A DNA stretch of 64,000 bases from Flavobacterium sp. ENC (lineage in GTDB: Bacteria > Bacteroidota > Bacteroidia > Flavobacteriales > Flavobacteriaceae): the NCBI RefSeq assembly GCF_020991415.1, contig NZ_JAJMOY010000007.1, positions 106,788 to 170,787 on the forward strand, read 5' to 3'. Below, piece by piece: positions 41,560 through 50,743 of the stretch (positions within the stretch are counted from its first letter, which is position 1; every line of letters begins with the position of its first letter). A model generated the notes under the pieces. It did not search any database. It was not told where the DNA came from and saw nothing but the letters and a program-made list of their open reading frames with translations. The translations under genes and the position numbers were made by a program.

Positions 41560-42284
41560 TAGGCTTTAAAAGATTTTAATTTATAAACGGTAAAAGACAG
41601 GAACAAAACGGTAATGCTCAGGAAATAAATAATATCGCGTGTGTCGATTACACCCCTGCTCATACTTTTAAAATGATCCTGCATTCCAAATACTGAAATA
41701 AAACCTGAAAATCCCGGTACTAATGAGGCCACAGCTTCAAATCCGAAATAAAAGATAAAACATAAAAAAACCGCAATGATAAAAGCCACAATCTGGTTTT
41801 CGGACAGGGTAGAAGTGAATATTCCTATTGCCGAATAAGCGGCGATTAAAAACAACAATCCAAAATAAGAGCCTATCGTACTTCCCATATCGATATTGCC
41901 TTCCGGAAAACCTAAATTCGAAATTACTTTTACGTAAATAAAAGTCGGAACAATTGCCAGGACGATTAAAAATAAAGATCCTAAAAACTTTCCGTTTACA
42001 ATTTCCCAGATTGATAAAGGTTTGGTTAAAAGCAATTCCAAAGTTCCTTGTTTTTTTTCGTCAGAGAAACTTCTCATCGTAACGGCGGGAACGAGGAAAA
42101 TCAAAATCCACGGCGCTAAGGTGAAAAACGGAGTCAAATCCGCATATCCCGTATTCAGAATGTTATAGTCTCCTTCAAAAACCCATAAAAATAGTCCGTT
42201 GCTGATCAGGAAGACGGCAATGACCAAATAGCCAATAGGAGAGCCGAAAAAGGATTTTATTTCCCGTAAAATGATTGATTTCAT
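41559..42284 (-). CDS. gldF: Gliding-motility ABC transporter permease GldF
   Basis: The 241 residues form a six-helix ABC-2 permease: REIKSFFGSPIGYLVIAVFL at the start, LAPWILIFLVPAVTMRSFSDEKKQGTLE (about 57-84, the ABC-2 signature with RSFSDEKKQGTLELLLTKP), and a last helix IIYFLSITVLFLSFTVYKL. It pairs with GldG and an ATPase GldA, which is not in the window. It is the first gene of a gldF-gldG-(dnaN) run. Confidence 0.93.
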   Translation of the reverse strand: MKSIILREIKSFFGSPIGYLVIAVFLISNGLFLWVFEGDYNILNTGYADLTPFFTLAPWILIFLVPAVTMRSFSDEKKQGTLELLLTKPLSIWEIVNGKFLGSLFLIVLAIVPTFIYVKVISNLGFPEGNIDMGSTIGSYFGLLFLIAAYSAIGIFTSTLSENQIVAFIIAVFLCFIFYFGFEAVASLVPGFSGFISVFGMQDHFKSMSRGVIDTRDIIYFLSITVLFLSFTVYKLKSFKA

Positions 42285-42388
42285 GTATAACGTTTATTCG
42301 TTTTTATTTGTTTAATCGTTGATTTGTTTAATTGTTTCAGGTTTCATGTTTCAGGTTTGCAACTCAGACTGAAAACCGCGACTGCCAA

Positions 42389-42685
42389 CTATTCCAGGCT
42401 CACCAGCTTATCCACGCTCCAAGCTTCCGGTTTCGCGTTGAATAATTGTTTGGTAAAACTCCAGACGGAATTAAAAAGTTCCGATTGCCTGTAATTTTCT
42501 AAATCAGCTTCTGTTTCCCAATAACTATAGGTAAAAAAGATGCATTTGTCATTTTTGTCCTGGTACAATTCTAAAAAACGGTTTCCATTTGCTTTTCGTA
42601 TTTTGTCTTTGACGGTTTCGAAATTTTCCAGGAAATCCGGAATCCGGTCTTCGTGAAAACTCATTTTTACAATTCGAACAAACAT
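42389..42685 (-). CDS. Antibiotic-biosynthesis-monooxygenase-fold (ABM) protein
   Basis: The 98 residues fit the dimeric alpha/beta-barrel ABM family: FVRIVKMSFHEDRIPDFLENF first strand and helix, then GNRFLELYQDKNDKCIFFTYSYW and ADLENYRQSELF. Members include small quinol monooxygenases and related proteins with diverse roles. The substrate is unknown. It lies between gldF and the SAM hydrolase gene with repeat-bearing spacers on both sides. Confidence 0.8.
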   Translation of the reverse strand: MFVRIVKMSFHEDRIPDFLENFETVKDKIRKANGNRFLELYQDKNDKCIFFTYSYWETEADLENYRQSELFNSVWSFTKQLFNAKPEAWSVDKLVSLE

Positions 42686-42851
42686 CTTTATAATTTTAGA
42701 TTTTAGATTGCTGATTTTAGATTTTTAATCTCTAAAGATTTACAGGTGCGCAAAAATACCAAAATTGATTGTTCTTTTTAGTAAAAAAATTAAAATCCAA
42801 TAATGAAATTCCAAATTCCAAATTTCACGCATTTTTTAATCTAAAATTTCC

Positions 42852-43682
42852 CTAAGAAAACTGAACGGTAATCACATCCCTGTAGTTCAATCCAAGCAAA
42901 CTATTGGCAGAACCCACTTTAGAAGGATTGCTTCTGAAAATAGCGATTTCCAGAAAACCGGCTTCGTTAAAGATGGCCAGTTTTTCTCCCTCATATGTTT
43001 TTATCGGATATTTTTCAGAGGTAGCGATAGCCGAATAAGCGGGCAGTATTGTTTTGATATTTTTTGGTTTCATCACAATCTCATACTTACGGCCTTTTGC
43101 AACTTCCAGAAACTGCTGTTTGGAGATATTGGTGACAATGTTCCCAAAGTGATCAATATAGATGACATATCCTTTTAGCGAATTTCCATCGTTTGACACC
43201 ACTGCCTGTAATTCGTTTATTTCTTTGATTCCGGGAATTTCTTTTCCAATCACATTCAGTAATCCGCCTTTTGCGATGTGGCAGGCGACTTGTATAAAAA
43301 TATCCAAATCCGTAGATTCTGACGGGAAACGATCGTGAATATTTATGGCAACAATTTTTTGCGGGACTATTTTTTGCGTGAGCATACTCAGGATACCGTT
43401 GTCGGCACAAATAAAGTAATGATCGTTCCACTGCATGGCAATATGCTGGTTCTCTTTATTGCGTTCAATATCGACTCCGATTAAGTGCACGGTTCCTTTC
43501 GGGAAACTCAGATAAGACGCTCCAATAATGTAACTTGCTTCAGCAGTGTTAAATGGGTCAACGTCATGTGAAATGTCAATAATTACAGCTTCGGCAAACT
43601 CTGATAATATTTTACCCTTTAGCGAACCAACAAAGTGGTCTTTTAAGCCGTAATCGGTAGTAAGGGTAATTATTGACATCAT
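42852..43682 (-). CDS. SAM hydrolase/adenosyltransferase-family protein (DUF62)
   Basis: The 276 residues match the family that includes fluorinase, chlorinase and SAM hydroxide adenosyltransferase. The N-terminus IITLTTDYGLKDHFVGSLKG carries the Asp that binds the SAM ribose. The middle has HLIGVDIERN, FICADNGILSML and, after about residue 170, the C-terminal barrel with YIDHFGNIVTNI. Most such bacterial proteins hydrolyse SAM to adenosine and methionine. Two adjacent ATG codons (43682, 43679) are possible starts. It is divergent from phoH. Confidence 0.9.
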   Translation of the reverse strand: MMSIITLTTDYGLKDHFVGSLKGKILSEFAEAVIIDISHDVDPFNTAEASYIIGASYLSFPKGTVHLIGVDIERNKENQHIAMQWNDHYFICADNGILSMLTQKIVPQKIVAINIHDRFPSESTDLDIFIQVACHIAKGGLLNVIGKEIPGIKEINELQAVVSNDGNSLKGYVIYIDHFGNIVTNISKQQFLEVAKGRKYEIVMKPKNIKTILPAYSAIATSEKYPIKTYEGEKLAIFNEAGFLEIAIFRSNPSKVGSANSLLGLNYRDVITVQFS

Positions 43683-43863
43683 TTTGTTTATAACTATTGG
43701 TAGTTTTTAAATCTAATTTTCATTAAATTTGAGAAATGCAAAGCTAAGAATAGTAAAGTCATAAATGCAAGAAAGAAAAGACAATTTGCATTTAACGATA
43801 TAAATTACCCGACAGCCAATTGATTAAAAAAAAAGATTTAATTTTAATTTAAAACTATCTCAT

Positions 43864-44814
43864 TTGAACGAAAGAATAATCGAGCTAATAGACATTGCGC
43901 CAAAAGAGTTTTGGGGCGCTCAGGACAGCCATCTGGAAATCATTAAAAAGTACTATCCAAAGCTTAAAATAGTAGCGAGAGGAACGACTTTGAAAGCATT
44001 TGGCGAAAAAGAAGTTTTAGACGAATTCGAAAAAAGATTTCAAAGATTAATGTTGCACTTTACCCGATACAATAACATTGACGACAATGTAATTGAACGC
44101 GTAATCATGAGTGATGGTCAGGATGAAAAAAGATTGTATGATCATGACAAAATTCTGGTTCATGGCGTTGGGGGTAAAATTATAAAAGCAATGACGCCCA
44201 ACCAGCAGCTGCTGGTAGATACCATTAAAAAAAATGATATGGTATTTGCAGTAGGTCCGGCCGGAACGGGAAAAACGTACACAGGTGTTGCAATGGCTGT
44301 TAAAGCACTTAAAGATAAAGAAGTAAAAAGGATTATATTAACCAGACCGGCAGTAGAAGCGGGAGAAAACCTTGGTTTTTTACCCGGTGATATGAAAGAA
44401 AAACTGGATCCTTATATGCAGCCGCTTTATGATGCATTACGCGATATGCTTCCGAACGAAAAACTTGAAGATTACATTTTAAAAGGAATTATTCAGATTG
44501 CGCCACTGGCATTTATGCGTGGTCGAACACTAGATAACGCTTTTGTAATTCTTGATGAAGCGCAAAACACAACCCACTCACAAATGAAAATGTTTTTGAC
44601 CCGTATGGGAAAAAACGCCAAGTTTATGATTACGGGCGATCCGGGACAGGTCGATTTGCCACGAAGAACTATTTCTGGTCTTAAAGAAGCAATTCTGGTT
44701 CTGAAAGACGTTGACGGAATCGGAATTATTTATCTCGATGATAAAGATATCGTACGTCACAGATTAGTGAAAAAGGTAATTGATGCTTATAAACAAATAG
44801 AAAATCACGATTAA
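43864..44814 (+). CDS. PhoH-family ATPase
   Basis: The 316 residues start at a TTG (LNERIIELIDIAPKEFWG); this matches the length and start of flavobacterial PhoH proteins as I recall, and no ATG lies close by. Walker A is GPAGTGKT (about 135-142), Walker B is FVILDEAQNTTHSQMKMFLTRMG and the ITGDPGQVDLP motif follows. PhoH proteins are RNA-related ATPases (putative helicases), often near RNA-decay genes. It is divergent from the SAM hydrolase gene. A large hairpin of a type common in flavobacteria follows. Confidence 0.92.
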   Translation: MNERIIELIDIAPKEFWGAQDSHLEIIKKYYPKLKIVARGTTLKAFGEKEVLDEFEKRFQRLMLHFTRYNNIDDNVIERVIMSDGQDEKRLYDHDKILVHGVGGKIIKAMTPNQQLLVDTIKKNDMVFAVGPAGTGKTYTGVAMAVKALKDKEVKRIILTRPAVEAGENLGFLPGDMKEKLDPYMQPLYDALRDMLPNEKLEDYILKGIIQIAPLAFMRGRTLDNAFVILDEAQNTTHSQMKMFLTRMGKNAKFMITGDPGQVDLPRRTISGLKEAILVLKDVDGIGIIYLDDKDIVRHRLVKKVIDAYKQIENHD

Positions 44815-44827
44815 GTTTGTGAAATGA

Positions 44828-44897
44828 TTTTTGCCACAAATTAGAATGATTCTCACGGATTATAAAATCATTTTAATCTTTTAAGCTGTGGCAAAAA
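44828..44897 (+). repeat. GCCACA-type dispersed inverted repeat
   Basis: TTTTTGCCACA (44828-44838) and TGTGGCAAAAA (44887-44897) are exact complements around a 48-nt loop containing AATGATT/AATCATT. I recall similar GCCACA...TGTGGC elements in many flavobacterial intergenic spaces. It may also terminate phoH. Confidence 0.65.
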
Positions 44898-44971
44898 AAT
44901 AAATATTCGTTTTATTCATTCTTTTTAGAAATGTGTAAAACGAATATTTTTTTTGATAATTTAATAAAAAA

Positions 44972-45673
44972 ATGAATAAAGTAATAATTGTAGTATTTAG
45001 TTTTTTATTTTTTGGATGTAATTCAAAAGCTCAAAATAATTCCAAAATAAATGATATTGAGAATCTTGTCATAAAAAATAAAACTAAAATGACAGGAAAG
45101 CAAGTGATATCTAATTTAGAAAATCTTAATTTTTTTAATTTAACTAATAAATCAGATTTAAAAACAGCAAAAATAGAATTTGAAAAGTCTTATAATGAAT
45201 TGAGTTTTTTTGAAGGAGTAATGAATGAAGATTTAACTTTTACAGATAACAGATTTTATTTTATTGATTCTGAAACTTTATTTGAAGGAGGTGGTTTAAT
45301 TCAATACCTAGAAATAATAAAACAATTATTCGATAAGCTTAATTTGAAACTTGTAATTTCTGATGAAGTTAATATTCAGACAGAAAAACATTGGACACAT
45401 AAAATCAAATTAAACGGCAAAGAATATTCTGCTTACGATAGTGATTTTGGAGAATTGGATTGGGGAATAGCTTACATTAATTTTATAGAAATGCTAAATG
45501 ATCAGCTTAAACTTCAAAATAGTGATAATCAATTTTATCCAATTAGTTCTGGAAACGATGGGCGAATAGTGCTACTAACAAAAGAACAATTTGAGTTTGT
45601 AATGGTCAACTATCCAAGCGATAAAAATAATCCTAAAAATATTAATGACTGGAAAAAAAAGTTTCTTTTGTGA
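44972..45673 (+). CDS. Hypothetical lipoprotein
   Basis: The 233 residues begin with a lipoprotein signal (VIIVVFSFLFFGC, Cys16). The mature protein alternates charged helices and short strands (YNELSFFEGVMNEDLTFTDNRF, HWTHKIKLNGKEYSAYDSDF split here across residues about 150-170) with no recognised domain. Codon third positions are strongly A/T, more so than phoH or purC on either side, so it may be a later arrival. It is followed closely by the broken DUF1801 gene. Function unknown. Confidence 0.65.
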   Translation: MNKVIIVVFSFLFFGCNSKAQNNSKINDIENLVIKNKTKMTGKQVISNLENLNFFNLTNKSDLKTAKIEFEKSYNELSFFEGVMNEDLTFTDNRFYFIDSETLFEGGGLIQYLEIIKQLFDKLNLKLVISDEVNIQTEKHWTHKIKLNGKEYSAYDSDFGELDWGIAYINFIEMLNDQLKLQNSDNQFYPISSGNDGRIVLLTKEQFEFVMVNYPSDKNNPKNINDWKKKFLL

Positions 45674-45688
45674 ATTATTTTTTGAAAG

Positions 45689-46051
45689 ATGAAAGAAACA
45701 GATGATTTTTACGAAAAGCAGGAACAGCCTTTTAAAGAGGTGCTGCTTTCTTTAAAAGAAATTATCCTGCGTCAGGACAAAGACATTACCAATGTGCTGA
45801 AATACGGAATGCCCTTTTTTTGTTACAAAGGAAAAATGTTTTGCTATTTATGGATTCACAAAAAACTCCAACAGCCTTATATCGGAATTGTAGAAGGAAA
45901 ACATTTTGATTAACCTTTTTTAATTCAGGAAAGCCGATCGAGAATGAAAATCATGATGCTTGATTTTTCAGAGGATTTACCTTTGGAAACGATCGAAATT
46001 ATTTTGCAGAAAGCCTTGAATTTATATAAAACGGGAATTATTAAAGTATAA
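45689..46051 (+). pseudogene. DUF1801 protein gene interrupted by an in-frame stop
   Basis: Residues 1-74 (DDFYEKQEQPFKEVLLSLKE ... LKYGMPFFCYKGKMFCYLW ... GIVEGKHFD) are the first two thirds of a DUF1801 protein. The codon after Asp74 is TAA (45911-45913). The same frame then continues with PFLIQESRSRMKIMMLDFSE and LPLETIEIILQKAL to a second TAA at 46049, exactly completing the family's usual C-terminal part. So this is a nonsense mutation in an otherwise intact 120-codon gene, or a sequencing error. Intact members are small YdhG-like proteins of unknown role. Confidence 0.85.
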
Positions 46052-46132
46052 ATTAGCAATAATTTACTTTTTGAAGAAATAGTTAAATATATAATAAACT
46101 TGCGTCATTTTAGGCTTTCAGGGCTTCTAATC

Positions 46133-46164
46133 TTTGCTCAACTGGCGGCAAAACCTTAAATTTG
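46133..46164 (+). promoter_or_regulatory. Promoter of the HAD phosphatase gene
   Basis: TTTG (46133-46136), a 20-bp spacer and TAAATTTG (46157-46164) match the flavobacterial consensus well, 26 bp ahead of the ATG at 46191. This also shows that the open frame's upstream part is not translated. Confidence 0.8.
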
Positions 46165-46190
46165 CACATCATAAATACCTGACCCTTAAT

Positions 46191-47021
46191 ATGACAAAAT
46201 TAAAAAATATAAAAGTTGTTATAAGTGACCTTGACGGAACTTTACTCAATCCACAACACAGAATATCAGAATATACAAAATCCATTTTTCAGGAACTTCA
46301 CAATCAAAATTACCTTATAGTTGTTGCAACCGGCCGTCATCATCTCGATGCAATGGCGATTATACAAACGCTTGAAGTCCCGGTTTATCTGGTAAGTTCC
46401 AACGGAGCAAGAATCCATTCACCCGAAAAAGAACCGCTTTTCGCCTTTAACCTGAGCAGTGATGTGGTGAAAGCAGCCTTAAATGTAGAGATAGACCCTG
46501 AAATTACCGTAGTTTTATTCAAGGAAAATGTTTGGCAGACGAATAAATTAAGTGAAAAACTAAACAGTTTTCAGGCAGATTTAAAATACCTTCCCGAATT
46601 GGTTGATTATAAAACGCTGGAAGATTTTGGTGCCATAAAAATATTCTTTTCCCATGACGATCATGAAAAACTGGTAGCATTGAAAGATGCGATTTTAGAA
46701 AAATCGTCCAGTGAATTGCATCATGCTTTCAGTTTACCGACCTGTCTGGAATTTATGGATAAATCTATCGATAAAGCTGTGGCGATTGCTACGGTTTTAG
46801 AAAAAGAAGGTTTTACGATGGATCAGGCAGTTTCGTTTGGAGACGGATTTAATGATGTTCAGATGTTATCTGCGACCGGTAAAGGTCTGATCATGGGGAA
46901 TGCACCGGCTTTGTTAAAAGAAACGTTACCGAACTTAGAAGTCATTAAGACGAATGCTGAAGATGGTGTGGCCAGATATATTGCGTCAAGAATTCTCGAT
47001 AAGGAATTTGCAACAAGCTAA
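46191..47021 (+). CDS. Cof-type HAD-superfamily phosphatase
   Basis: I start it at the ATG at 46191 (276 residues) because the frame upstream crosses the promoter. Motif I is VVISDLDGTLLNP (catalytic Asp at about residues 11 and 13), motif II is VVATGR, motif III the Lys in DKSIDKAVAI and motif IV SFGDGFNDVQML. The C2B cap between them marks the Cof/YbiV-type group that dephosphorylates sugar phosphates, FMN or PLP. Substrate not predictable. A terminator follows at 47063. Confidence 0.9.
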   Translation: MTKLKNIKVVISDLDGTLLNPQHRISEYTKSIFQELHNQNYLIVVATGRHHLDAMAIIQTLEVPVYLVSSNGARIHSPEKEPLFAFNLSSDVVKAALNVEIDPEITVVLFKENVWQTNKLSEKLNSFQADLKYLPELVDYKTLEDFGAIKIFFSHDDHEKLVALKDAILEKSSSELHHAFSLPTCLEFMDKSIDKAVAIATVLEKEGFTMDQAVSFGDGFNDVQMLSATGKGLIMGNAPALLKETLPNLEVIKTNAEDGVARYIASRILDKEFATS

Positions 47022-47062
47022 TTTTAAATGATATAGAAACCAGACTGATGGTTTTATTTTAT

Positions 47063-47105
47063 AAACTGCTAATCAATTGTCTATCAATTATTAGCAGTTT
47101 TTTTA
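47063..47105 (+). terminator. Rho-independent terminator
   Basis: AAACTGCTAAT (47063-47073) pairs exactly with ATTAGCAGTTT (47090-47100), followed by a T-run, 42 bp past the HAD gene stop. Confidence 0.85.
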
Positions 47106-47243
47106 ATTAGGACAGGAAAGAGAGCTACAATTGTTTTTCTGAAAAAGGAGCTCTAAATTTTAAACCGTTTGATTTTTAGTGATTGAATTCAATTGAATTG
47201 GGAAGCAATGGATAAAAACATTTTTTTAATTCTTTTCAAAGTG

Positions 47244-47251
47244 TATTTTTG
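47244..47251 (+). promoter_or_regulatory. Candidate -7 element (TATTTTTG)
   Basis: TATTTTTG lies 21 bp ahead of the S9 peptidase ATG; no good -33 partner is seen. Confidence 0.4.
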
Positions 47252-47272
47252 CTTTACTAAAAAATAACAATT

Positions 47273-49618
47273 ATGATTAAAAATACCTTTATCCTTGCTT
47301 TTTTAATTCTTTCCATAACATGCAACAGTCAGACTTTAAAGTTAGAAGAGATCATGAAAGGAGAATCTTTTATTGGTAATCAGCCCACAAATGGAAGATG
47401 GTCCCCGGATGGAAAAAAAGTTTATTTCGAATGGAATCCGAAAGATGAACTGGGTGCCAGTACTTATGCATGGCAAAAAGGTTTTTCAAATCCCGTACTC
47501 GTTGAACCAAAAGAGGCAGTTTTTTCCAAGTTTGATTTTAAAAGAAAATCAGGATCAGACATTGCTTATTATACAGATAAAGGAGGATTGTATTCCTATA
47601 CCATTAGCTCGAAATCAGTAAAAAAGTTATACCAGCAAAACAACCCGATTTCTGATCTTGCATTAGGAAGCGAACCCGGAATTGTATTTTTTGAACAAAA
47701 CGGAAATATCTTCAAATACAATAGTAAAGAAGGTACCGTACTTCAAATTACTAATTTCACCAAAGGAATTAAAAAAGAAAAAACGCCGGAAAAAGATAGT
47801 TTCCTGAAAAACCAGCAAAAGGAATTATTTCAGTTTATAAAAGATAAGGAAGCCAAAAAACAATGGAATTTAGCTAAAAACAAAGCGGTTAAGTCCGATT
47901 TTGCAAAAGAATACTTTTACGGGAAAGATAATTTAGTTAGTATTAAAGCAAGCCCGAAAGGAAATTATGCTACGTTCAGTTTAATAGAAAATAGTGAGGT
48001 CAGACAGGAAAAAATGGAAGTTTTTATCACTGATGACGGTTATAATCAAACTCCTGACACTAAAGAAAAAGTATCGACGGCTAATCTGGTAAAAACGCAA
48101 TTTGGAATTTATTCCGTGACCAAAGATTCTGTTTATTTTGTGAATTTTTCAAAACTGAGTCATATTCAGGATGTTCCGGAATATTATAAAACGTATGATA
48201 ATCTAAAGAACAAAGAGAAAGAAGACAAGCTAATTGTTGCACTTTCCCCTGTTTATAACGAAGACGGATCATTTGCCATTACAGAAATAAGAAGTCAGGA
48301 CAATAAAGACCGATGGATTGTGAGCCTAAACCTGGAAAATGGCTCTTTTACAGAAATTGATCATCAGCACGACGAAGCCTGGATTGGCGGACCGGGAATT
48401 CCATCGTACTCTTTTGAGCCGGGAAACCTTGGTTTTTTAGCCGATAATGAAACCGTTTATTTTCAGTCAGAAGCGACAGGATACTCACATTTGTATACGT
48501 ACAATTTGAAATCGAAAGTAAAAAATCAGCTTACAAAAGGAAATTGGGAAGTTCGTGATCTGACGTTATCGAAAGATAAAAAAACATTTTATTTAACGAC
48601 CAATACCACGCATCCCGGAAACAGGAATTTTTATAAATTAAATACTGCAGATGGTATTCTGCAGCCCATTTTAACAAAAGACGGAGCTCATGAAGTAATA
48701 GTATCTCCGGACGAAAAAACACTTCTGGTACGCTATTCCTATAAAAATAAGCCCTGGGATTATTATGTAGCCGACAACAAAAAGAATACCGTATTACAGC
48801 AAATTTCTTCTTCAACATCGGAAAGTTTTAGAAAGTACCAATGGAGAGAACCTCAGGTTATTACCTTCAAAGCAGAAGACGGAACTCCTGTAAATGCAAG
48901 GTTGTATACACCAAAGACAGAAAATGCAAATAAGGCAGCAATTATTTTTGTGCACGGAGCAGGTTATTTACAAAATGCACATAATTATTGGAGCAATTAT
49001 TACAGGGAATACATGTTCCATAATTTGTTGACGGATTTGGGTTATACCGTTTTGGACATTGATTACAGAGGAAGTGATGGTTACGGGCGCGATTTCAGAA
49101 CCGGAATTTATCGCTTTATGGGTGGAAAAGACCTGTCTGATCATCTGGATGGTAAAAAATATTTAGTGAATAATTTAGGCATCGATCCTAATAGAGTAGG
49201 GATTTACGGAGGTTCTTACGGAGGATTTATTACTTTGATGGGAATGCTGACTACTCCCGGAGAATTTGCTTCGGGCGCAGCTTTGCGTTCCGTTACGGAC
49301 TGGGCACATTACAATCACGGCTACACCGGAAATATTTTGAATTTTCCGGAAACAGATCCGGAGGCCTTCAAAAAAAGTTCACCAATTTATTATGCAGATA
49401 ATTTGAAAGGCAATTTAGTAATGCTCCACGGAATGGTTGACGATAATGTGGAATACAAAGATATTGTACGCTTATCACAGCGTTTTATCGAATTACAGAA
49501 AAAAAACTGGACACTTGCTTCTTTTCCTGTAGAATCACATGGCTTCAAAGAAACATATTCCTGGATTGACGAATACAGCAGAATCCTGGATTTGTTTAAC
49601 ACCACACTTTTGAAGTAG
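47273..49618 (+). CDS. S9-family prolyl oligopeptidase-type peptidase
   Basis: The 781 residues begin with a signal peptide (FILAFLILSITCNSQ; the Cys could also make it a lipoprotein). Residues about 30-500 are beta-propeller strands with WSPDG-like repeats (GRWSPDGKKVYFEW, VSPDEKTLLVRYS). The C-terminal alpha/beta-hydrolase has VHGAGYLQ, the nucleophile Ser648 in GGSYGG, Asp723/724 in MVDDNVEY and His756 in ESHGF. It is similar to dipeptidyl-peptidase IV-like enzymes, so it probably trims peptides in the periplasm. It stands alone between two terminators. Confidence 0.92.
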   Translation: MIKNTFILAFLILSITCNSQTLKLEEIMKGESFIGNQPTNGRWSPDGKKVYFEWNPKDELGASTYAWQKGFSNPVLVEPKEAVFSKFDFKRKSGSDIAYYTDKGGLYSYTISSKSVKKLYQQNNPISDLALGSEPGIVFFEQNGNIFKYNSKEGTVLQITNFTKGIKKEKTPEKDSFLKNQQKELFQFIKDKEAKKQWNLAKNKAVKSDFAKEYFYGKDNLVSIKASPKGNYATFSLIENSEVRQEKMEVFITDDGYNQTPDTKEKVSTANLVKTQFGIYSVTKDSVYFVNFSKLSHIQDVPEYYKTYDNLKNKEKEDKLIVALSPVYNEDGSFAITEIRSQDNKDRWIVSLNLENGSFTEIDHQHDEAWIGGPGIPSYSFEPGNLGFLADNETVYFQSEATGYSHLYTYNLKSKVKNQLTKGNWEVRDLTLSKDKKTFYLTTNTTHPGNRNFYKLNTADGILQPILTKDGAHEVIVSPDEKTLLVRYSYKNKPWDYYVADNKKNTVLQQISSSTSESFRKYQWREPQVITFKAEDGTPVNARLYTPKTENANKAAIIFVHGAGYLQNAHNYWSNYYREYMFHNLLTDLGYTVLDIDYRGSDGYGRDFRTGIYRFMGGKDLSDHLDGKKYLVNNLGIDPNRVGIYGGSYGGFITLMGMLTTPGEFASGAALRSVTDWAHYNHGYTGNILNFPETDPEAFKKSSPIYYADNLKGNLVMLHGMVDDNVEYKDIVRLSQRFIELQKKNWTLASFPVESHGFKETYSWIDEYSRILDLFNTTLLK

Positions 49619-49620
49619 TC

Positions 49621-49682
49621 TTCAGTCGCAGTTTTCAGTCGCAGTCGCAGTCACAGTTTCCAGACTGAAAACTGCGACTGAA
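49621..49682 (+). terminator. Strong hairpin after the S9 peptidase gene
   Basis: TTCAGTCGCAGTTTTCAGTC (49621-49640) and its exact 20-base complement (49663-49682) flank a 22-nt loop made of CAGTCG-type repeats; a run of T follows a little further on. It probably ends peptidase transcription two bases after its stop, and belongs to the AGTCGCAGT-type repeats. Confidence 0.7.
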
Positions 49683-49696
49683 AACTGAATACTTTT

Positions 49697-49728
49697 TTTG
49701 CTTCCTCTTTTAATTAGTTTTAAATTTG
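49697..49728 (+). promoter_or_regulatory. Promoter of purC
   Basis: TTTG (49697-49700), a 20-bp spacer and TAAATTTG (49721-49728) fit the consensus closely, 29 bp ahead of the ATG at 49758. Confidence 0.85.
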
Positions 49729-49757
49729 CATTCATAAAACAACACAAACAAAGCATA

Positions 49758-50714
49758 ATGAGCAATACAATCACAACTACAAATTTTAATTTTCCAGATC
49801 AGAAATCAGTATACCGCGGAAAGGTCAGAGAAGTTTATAACATCAACGACGAACTTTTGGTAATGGTAGCAACCGACAGATTATCTGCTTTTGATGTAGT
49901 TTTACCAAAGGGAATTCCGTACAAAGGCCAGATTTTGAATCAGATTGCTACAAGATTCATGGAATTGACGGAAGATATTGTACCAAACTGGCTGATTGCT
50001 ACTCCGGATCCAAACGTGGCGGTAGGACATTTATGCGAGCCTTTTAAAGTGGAAATGGTCATTCGTGGTTATCTTTCAGGTCATGCCGCACGCGAGTATG
50101 CTGCAGGAAGAAGACAAATCTGCGGGGTAACAATGCCAGAAGGTTTAAAGGAAAATGATAAATTCCCGGAACCGATTATTACGCCAACAACAAAAGCGGA
50201 TAACGGTTCTCATGACGAAGATATTTCCCGTGAAGCTATTTTATCGAAAGGAATTGTTTCGGAAGAAGATTATATTGTTTTAGAAAAATTTACAAGAGAT
50301 TTATTTCAGAGAGGAACTGAAATCGCTGCTGATCGCGGTTTGATTTTAGTAGATACCAAATACGAGTTCGGAAAAACAAAAGATGGTGTTATTGTTTTAA
50401 TTGATGAAATCCATACGCCGGATTCTTCCCGTTATTTTTATGCTGACGGATATCAGGAAAGACAGGACAAAGGGGAGGAGCAAAAACAATTATCAAAAGA
50501 ATTTGTACGCCGCTGGTTAATCGAAAATGGTTTTCAGGGTCAGGATGGACAGCAGATTCCGGAGATGACAGATGCTTATATCGAATCGGTTTCAGAAAGA
50601 TATATTGAGTTATACGAGAATATCTTAGGAGAAAAATTCGTAAAAGCCGATATTGCTAATATTGATCAACGTATTGATAAAAACGTATTAGATTACCTTT
50701 CGACTAAAGCGTAA
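49758..50714 (+). CDS. purC: Phosphoribosylaminoimidazole-succinocarboxamide synthase
   Basis: I use the ATG at 49758 (318 residues), since the frame's upstream codons overlap the promoter. It ligates aspartate to CAIR in purine synthesis with ATP. Motifs are KSVYRGKVREVYNINDELLVMVATDR near residues 14-39, FDVVLPKGIPYKGQILNQI, GYLSGHA, PTTKADNGSHDEDI and IDEIHTPDSSRYF. The length is that of the longer PurC form common in Bacteroidota. It is followed by a GH26 gene at 29 bp, which might be read through. Confidence 0.96.
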   Translation: MSNTITTTNFNFPDQKSVYRGKVREVYNINDELLVMVATDRLSAFDVVLPKGIPYKGQILNQIATRFMELTEDIVPNWLIATPDPNVAVGHLCEPFKVEMVIRGYLSGHAAREYAAGRRQICGVTMPEGLKENDKFPEPIITPTTKADNGSHDEDISREAILSKGIVSEEDYIVLEKFTRDLFQRGTEIAADRGLILVDTKYEFGKTKDGVIVLIDEIHTPDSSRYFYADGYQERQDKGEEQKQLSKEFVRRWLIENGFQGQDGQQIPEMTDAYIESVSERYIELYENILGEKFVKADIANIDQRIDKNVLDYLSTKA

Positions 50715-50743
50715 TTTTCGGGTTTAAACTAACTATTTAAACC

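Noticed and set aside
49698..49757. Upstream start for purC
   Set aside because: It overlaps a strong TTTG-20-TAAATTTG promoter and adds non-conserved residues.
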